A DNA stretch of 9,984 bases, taken from assembly GCA_007118235.1 (NCBI GenBank), contig SKRY01000309.1:1-9984 (forward strand). The letters run 5' to 3'. The DNA comes from Candidatus Hydrogenedentota bacterium. GTDB lineage: Bacteria > Hydrogenedentota > Hydrogenedentia > Hydrogenedentales > SLHB01. Numbering within the stretch: the stretch's first letter is position 1; every line of letters begins with the position of its first letter. Shown piece by piece: positions 6,652 through 9,984 of this stretch. The position numbers were made by a program, and so were the translations under genes. Under the pieces are notes generated by a model that saw nothing but the letters and a program-made list of their open reading frames with translations, ran no database searches and had not been told where the DNA came from.

Positions 6652-9071
6652 GCGGCGTCCTCCTCGACGGTTAGTTCCTCCTCGTACGCGTCAGGGTCAG
6701 GTTCCACAAGTACGTCGCTCCAATCAACCCACGCGTGGCCCGCTGGAGTAATGGCGGCGTACATTCGCCTGCTCCCCGGGTCAAACACGATATGCGCCAC
6801 GTGGCGATCCGCCGGGGCTTCACCGGCGTGACGCGTGTGCAGCGCTTCCCGCAGCTCGGCGGCGGAAAGTGATAGCCCCTCCTCTCCGTTGCCCGCGTCC
6901 TCATCGTCTTCCGCTTCACCGGGAGGCCCCACGGCCATGCCTTCCGGCAGGACGCTTGTCGCTCGCGGCTCCACTGCGCCTTGCGGGCCAAAGGTGACAA
7001 CTTGCGCCAACTCGCCAGGGGCCGCCACATATGCGCGCAGCCCTTCGGGAAGATCTTCTAGGTCGAGCCGCGAAAGCGCTTCTTCTTGGCTTTCGCTGAA
7101 TTGCAACAACTCGCGCGCCACCAGTTGGAGTCTGCCTTCGGCCACGGAGATATCCTCATCATCTTCGCCGAATGCTTCGAGGCAAACCACCACGCCGTGC
7201 TCGTTCATGCCGCTCACCGTCCCCGTTTGCCAAGGCAAGGCCACCATGGCGAAGGCCGCGCCCTCCGCCGGGGTAACGCGCCACACATCCGGCAACGTGG
7301 AAACGCCGCCGCCATCTTCTTGGGACGATGATGGCGCGGACACTGTAAACTCGTACCCCACTAGCCCTTCCTCATCCGCGCTGTCGCCAGGCGTAACGAA
7401 CCATGTCGCTCCTCCGGACGCGCCGCCGGGTCTGTCCGGGGCCAGTTGCAGCAGCAGGGCGGCGTCGGTTGGGAGCCCCGCGCCCATGGCCAACCCTTCG
7501 ATGTCGTCGAGGATATCTTGGGCGAGCCCGTCCAGCTCCGGCCGCCATTCGTTGGCCAAAAAGGGCAAGGCGAAGGGCGAGGGGTCAATGAAACCGGGCA
7601 GCCATTCCCACACATCGCCCGCGGGATGAAGCTGGCGCTCGCGGACGGGCTTAGCCACCCACTCCTCGAAAGCGTTTTGCGCGTCGTACGCGAACCGGGA
7701 TCCCCTTTGCCGGCCCATGCCGTACGAAGCGCCGCCCAACGGCCAAGGCTCACCGTCTTCGCGCGTGAGTTCGCCCAAGGCCGTGGGTTGGCCCTCGCCG
7801 GGCATCTGACCGCGCGTCATCAGCCTGCCGAATTGCGCGTCGAACCAGTCCGCGATTCCCGGACCGTAAAAGCTCATCTCTTGTTCATAATGAGATGTGG
7901 TGTAGTACTCCCGCGGCGCGAAGTAGAAGAGATGGTCGTTCGCTTGGCTGACGCTGAATTGCGCTTCATACCCCCGCGCCAGCGCGTGTTCCCGAAGCTC
8001 CAACCCCAGTTCAACGCACGGTTCGCCCGGGAAGAAACACAGCAACAAATCGCCGATCTCGAGCACATCAAGCCACGTCGAGGCCGGCAGTATGGAGCTG
8101 GCGAGCGTGGGGGGAAGGGAGGTCTCGGTCCGCCGAAAGTATAACGGCAGCTCCTCGGCCTCGATATCTTGAACGATATCGTAAACTTCTTCCGCCAACA
8201 ATTCACCCGTGGTTATCACCCGCTCCCATCCCTCGAGATTTTGGCCCTCCAAGTCCACGCTCTGATTGCCCGCCGCCCCGTTCAGAAACAGGGCGACAGC
8301 GTCGTTGCCGAGCAACTCCTCGATTCGTTCGTGGAAGAAGCCGGGATAGTCCGCCGAGATAGTGAGGCCATCCTCGCTGCTTACCGTGGTTGGGTGAGCG
8401 GCGAAATTGGCGACCACGGCGATGGGCTCGCTTTCGAGGTCTTCCACGAGGATCACGCCGATCTGGCTGTCGCGGGGACCCTCGTCCACCCGCCGGTTCC
8501 GGGAGAGGGTGTCCTGATTGCCCGTCCCGAAGCCCACGTTGGCCTCTTCGCGGTTGGCGTAGGCCTCCACCATCGCCTCGGAGAACCCTTGGGCCGTGAG
8601 GTCGAGGATGTCCTCGCGGTAAGGCCCCGAGACATGCCGGAAAGCGATCGACTCGACCATGCCGCCCTGGGCGTTGTGCGTGTGCGTGGCGGTGAGGATG
8701 ATGTTTTCGTGCGGAACGGCTCCCGGCGCCAGTTGCAACACGCGCTCGCGGAGTTCGCGGTTGATGATGCAAAGGTCGGCCGCGATCAGAAAGACCTCGG
8801 TGTTCTCGTCGCCCAGATAAAGAGCGCGCACGGTGATGGGGTCATGCACGTCTTCCGCGCCTCGTCCGAGGCGGGCGCCGTAGCCGTTCAATGGCGCGCC
8901 CAGCGGCGGCGTGATATCAATCCTCGCGGCTCCCGCTTGCAGGGCTTGGGCGTCCGCGGCCACAAGCAGCGCAAGCGCCATGCAGAACCCCCACGCCAAG
9001 GCCTCCTTGTTCCTGCGCATGCATGCGCAGGACGAGCGAGAGGTCTTTTCATGTTTGGTAATTGCGTTCAC
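6648..9071 (-). CDS. Neutral-ceramidase-like protein fused to C45/Ntn-like domain
   Basis: An 807-residue exported protein. The start is GTG 9071 with TGAGGAA about 10 bases upstream; ATG at codon 18 (9020) is an alternative that also leaves a signal peptide (MALALLVAADAQA). Residues 47-415 match the neutral/alkaline non-lysosomal ceramidase N-terminal domain: AARIDITPPLGAPLNGYG; THTH (H130, H132); FAAHPTTV (H226); NGAAGNQS, with S271 at the nucleophile position; FPGE (E350); then NDHLFYF (Y383) and REYYTTSHYEQEMSFYGPG. By comparison with human and Pseudomonas enzymes, H130, H226, E350 and Y383 would bind zinc. The family cleaves the amide of ceramide or other N-acyl lipids. The usual C-terminal Ig-like domain is absent. 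Instead residues about 440-785 resemble a C45 acyltransferase/hydrolase: GGASYGMGRQRG, ELDGLAQDILDDIEGLAMGAG, TVSGMNEHGVVV. At the cysteine position the sequence reads SGGATWFV, so this domain is probably inactive. The substrate is unproven. Confidence 0.85.
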   Translation of the reverse strand: MNAITKHEKTSRSSCACMRRNKEALAWGFCMALALLVAADAQALQAGAARIDITPPLGAPLNGYGARLGRGAEDVHDPITVRALYLGDENTEVFLIAADLCIINRELRERVLQLAPGAVPHENIILTATHTHNAQGGMVESIAFRHVSGPYREDILDLTAQGFSEAMVEAYANREEANVGFGTGNQDTLSRNRRVDEGPRDSQIGVILVEDLESEPIAVVANFAAHPTTVSSEDGLTISADYPGFFHERIEELLGNDAVALFLNGAAGNQSVDLEGQNLEGWERVITTGELLAEEVYDIVQDIEAEELPLYFRRTETSLPPTLASSILPASTWLDVLEIGDLLLCFFPGEPCVELGLELREHALARGYEAQFSVSQANDHLFYFAPREYYTTSHYEQEMSFYGPGIADWFDAQFGRLMTRGQMPGEGQPTALGELTREDGEPWPLGGASYGMGRQRGSRFAYDAQNAFEEWVAKPVRERQLHPAGDVWEWLPGFIDPSPFALPFLANEWRPELDGLAQDILDDIEGLAMGAGLPTDAALLLQLAPDRPGGASGGATWFVTPGDSADEEGLVGYEFTVSAPSSSQEDGGGVSTLPDVWRVTPAEGAAFAMVALPWQTGTVSGMNEHGVVVCLEAFGEDDEDISVAEGRLQLVARELLQFSESQEEALSRLDLEDLPEGLRAYVAAPGELAQVVTFGPQGAVEPRATSVLPEGMAVGPPGEAEDDEDAGNGEEGLSLSAAELREALHTRHAGEAPADRHVAHIVFDPGSRRMYAAITPAGHAWVDWSDVLVEPDPDAYEEELTVEEDAA
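9011..9032. repeat. Perfect 22-base palindrome at the start of the ceramidase-like gene
   Basis: tcctgcgcatg is followed directly by its exact complement, giving 22 symmetric bases without a spacer. It covers codons 14-20 of the ceramidase-like gene read from GTG 9071, and includes the alternative ATG at codon 18. In RNA it could form a hairpin near the ribosome landing site; in DNA it could bind a dimeric protein. Confidence 0.6.
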
Positions 9072-9141
9072 AATGACGTTTCCTCAATACAGCGGTTGGG
9101 TAACAGAATGTGGGGACGCGCCCGGCGCGGGGTTTGTCGCG
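9072..9141 (-). other. Short gap between hydratase and ceramidase-like genes
   Basis: 70 bases with no ORF of its own. It contains TGAGGAA (the Shine-Dalgarno for the ceramidase-like gene) and a small G+C-only hairpin (cgcgcc at 9117-9122 against ggcgcg at 9124-9129). No T run follows on the minus strand, so it is not a convincing terminator. The distance allows either co-transcription or a separate promoter; no clear promoter hexamers are visible. Confidence 0.4.
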
Positions 9142-9927
9142 TCAGCTTCCCTTGAAGCGGGGCTTGCGCTTTTCGATGAAGGCGTTCACCCCCTCTTGGG
9201 CATCTCCCGTGGCGGCGGCTTCGTCGAAAGCGTGGCGTTCAATGCTGGCCTCCAGTCCCGGACGGATGGCGCATTCGCGCATGGCCCGCAAGATGATCGC
9301 GGTGGCCACGGGAGGCTGTGCCGCCAGCGCCTGTGCGAGTTCACTTGCGGCAGCGCGAAGCTCGTTGGGCGGCGTAACGCGGCACACGAGTCCTGCCTCT
9401 CGCGCTTCCTCGGCTGAGTGACGCCGTCCCGTGAGGAGCCACTCCGTGGCGCGGGCCTCGCCGATGAGCCGCGGCAAGCGCTGGATGCCGCCCCATCCCG
9501 GCACGAGACCGAAGCGGATCTCGGGCTGCCCAAAGACCGCCGCCTCCGAGGCGATGCGCAAATGACAGGCCAGTACTAGCTCGCAACCGCCGCCCACCGC
9601 CACCCCATTGACCGCGGCGATGACAGGCTTGGGAGACTTTTCCAAGGCCTTCACGGCGGCCAAGCCCGTTTCCATGAGGCTGTCCTCCGCCCGGGGCTCG
9701 CTCTTCAGCCCTTCGGACAAGGCGGGCATGTGTGCGCCCGCGCTGAAGAAATCCTCGCCCGTGGCCGTGAGCACAATACACCGGACCGACTCATCGGAGA
9801 CCAGGTCCGTCACGGTTCGCGCCAGCGCGCTCAATATGCCGGGCGTAAGCGTGTTGGCGGGCGGATGGTCGATGGTGAGCCACGCCACGCTGCCGTCCCG
9901 GGATTCGTGAATGGTGTCAGCCGTCAT
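9142..9927 (-). CDS. Enoyl-CoA hydratase/isomerase family (crotonase) protein
   Basis: The 261-residue product has standard crotonase length and layout. FFSAGAHMP (60-68) and AVGGGCELVLACHLRIAS (110-127) form the CoA pocket and oxyanion hole. E116 in GGGCEL and E136 in FGQPEIRFGLVPGWGG match the two catalytic glutamates of hydratases such as the mitochondrial enzyme, so water addition to a 2-enoyl-CoA is the most likely reaction. The specific pathway (fatty acid beta-oxidation, amino acid or aromatic breakdown) cannot be told from the sequence. Start ATG 9927 is preceded by AAGGAGG at 9941-9947, a rather long 13-base spacing with no better start nearby. It is the first gene of the minus-strand run visible here, 70 bases ahead of the ceramidase-like gene. 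The product is a cytoplasmic enzyme. Confidence 0.93.
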   Translation of the reverse strand: MTADTIHESRDGSVAWLTIDHPPANTLTPGILSALARTVTDLVSDESVRCIVLTATGEDFFSAGAHMPALSEGLKSEPRAEDSLMETGLAAVKALEKSPKPVIAAVNGVAVGGGCELVLACHLRIASEAAVFGQPEIRFGLVPGWGGIQRLPRLIGEARATEWLLTGRRHSAEEAREAGLVCRVTPPNELRAAASELAQALAAQPPVATAIILRAMRECAIRPGLEASIERHAFDEAAATGDAQEGVNAFIEKRKPRFKGS

Positions 9928-9956
9928 GTTTTCTACAGTCCCTCCTTGAGGCCGCT

Positions 9957-9965
9957 AGTTTAGCA
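9957..9965 (-). promoter_or_regulatory. Possible extended -10 element before the crotonase gene
   Basis: On the minus strand TGC-TAAACT lies about 30 bases before the start codon and 9 bases before the Shine-Dalgarno. TAAACT matches four of six -10 bases. Only 19 bases remain before the window edge, and the expected -35 position reads GGATCC or lies outside, so the promoter cannot be completed. Confidence 0.2.
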
Positions 9966-9984
9966 CAGCGCCGAAACCGGATCC

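Noticed and set aside
8169..9155. Plus-strand open frame opposite the ceramidase-like gene
   Set aside because: No start signal or domain, and the opposite strand carries all ceramidase motifs in order.
9979..9984. GGATCC at the very end of the window as a cloning or contig boundary
   Set aside because: A single six-base site can occur by chance and nothing else suggests vector sequence.

Overview
The window is a G+C-rich bacterial chromosomal segment with eight protein-coding genes, one of them cut by the left edge. No rRNA, tRNA, CRISPR array or insertion sequence was seen. The gene content suggests an environmental bacterium of the PVC or Hydrogenedentota type: an exported LamG/Ig-like protein, a secreted TIM-barrel glycoside-hydrolase-like protein of a kind I associate with planctomycete-like genomes, a planctomycete-style neutral-ceramidase-like protein, and hairpin-rich intergenic repeats. 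This placement is inference, because no phylogenetic marker is decisive.

Left part (1-2815): two exported proteins are transcribed divergently from a 629-base intergenic region. The LamG/Ig-like gene on the minus strand runs off the window. The plus-strand gene encodes a secreted glycoside-hydrolase-like protein with two well-placed glutamates. The intergenic region holds a good minus-strand promoter candidate (TTGACA plus an extended -10), a roughly 370-base leader with two short ORFs behind Shine-Dalgarno sequences, an AT-rich inverted repeat and a weaker plus-strand promoter candidate.

Middle (2852-4329): scpA (condensin kleisin) and yraN (UPF0102 nuclease-fold protein) form a tight minus-strand pair. 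They share one reading frame and are separated only by TGA GGC. The 263 bases upstream of scpA carry a composite palindromic repeat of three hairpins.

Right part (4330-9927): four minus-strand genes read in the order enoyl-CoA hydratase/isomerase, ceramidase-like fusion protein, membrane-anchored protein of unknown function, histidine phosphatase. The two central genes overlap by ATGA, so they are almost certainly translationally coupled. The flanking genes lie 70 and 63 bases away and may share the transcript. The ceramidase-like protein is the most notable: its N-terminal domain keeps the expected zinc and nucleophile residues, while its C-terminal half resembles a C45/Ntn-type acyltransferase domain whose catalytic cysteine is missing. 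Release of a fatty acid from an N-acyl lipid followed by beta-oxidation would link it to the hydratase, but that link is a hypothesis.
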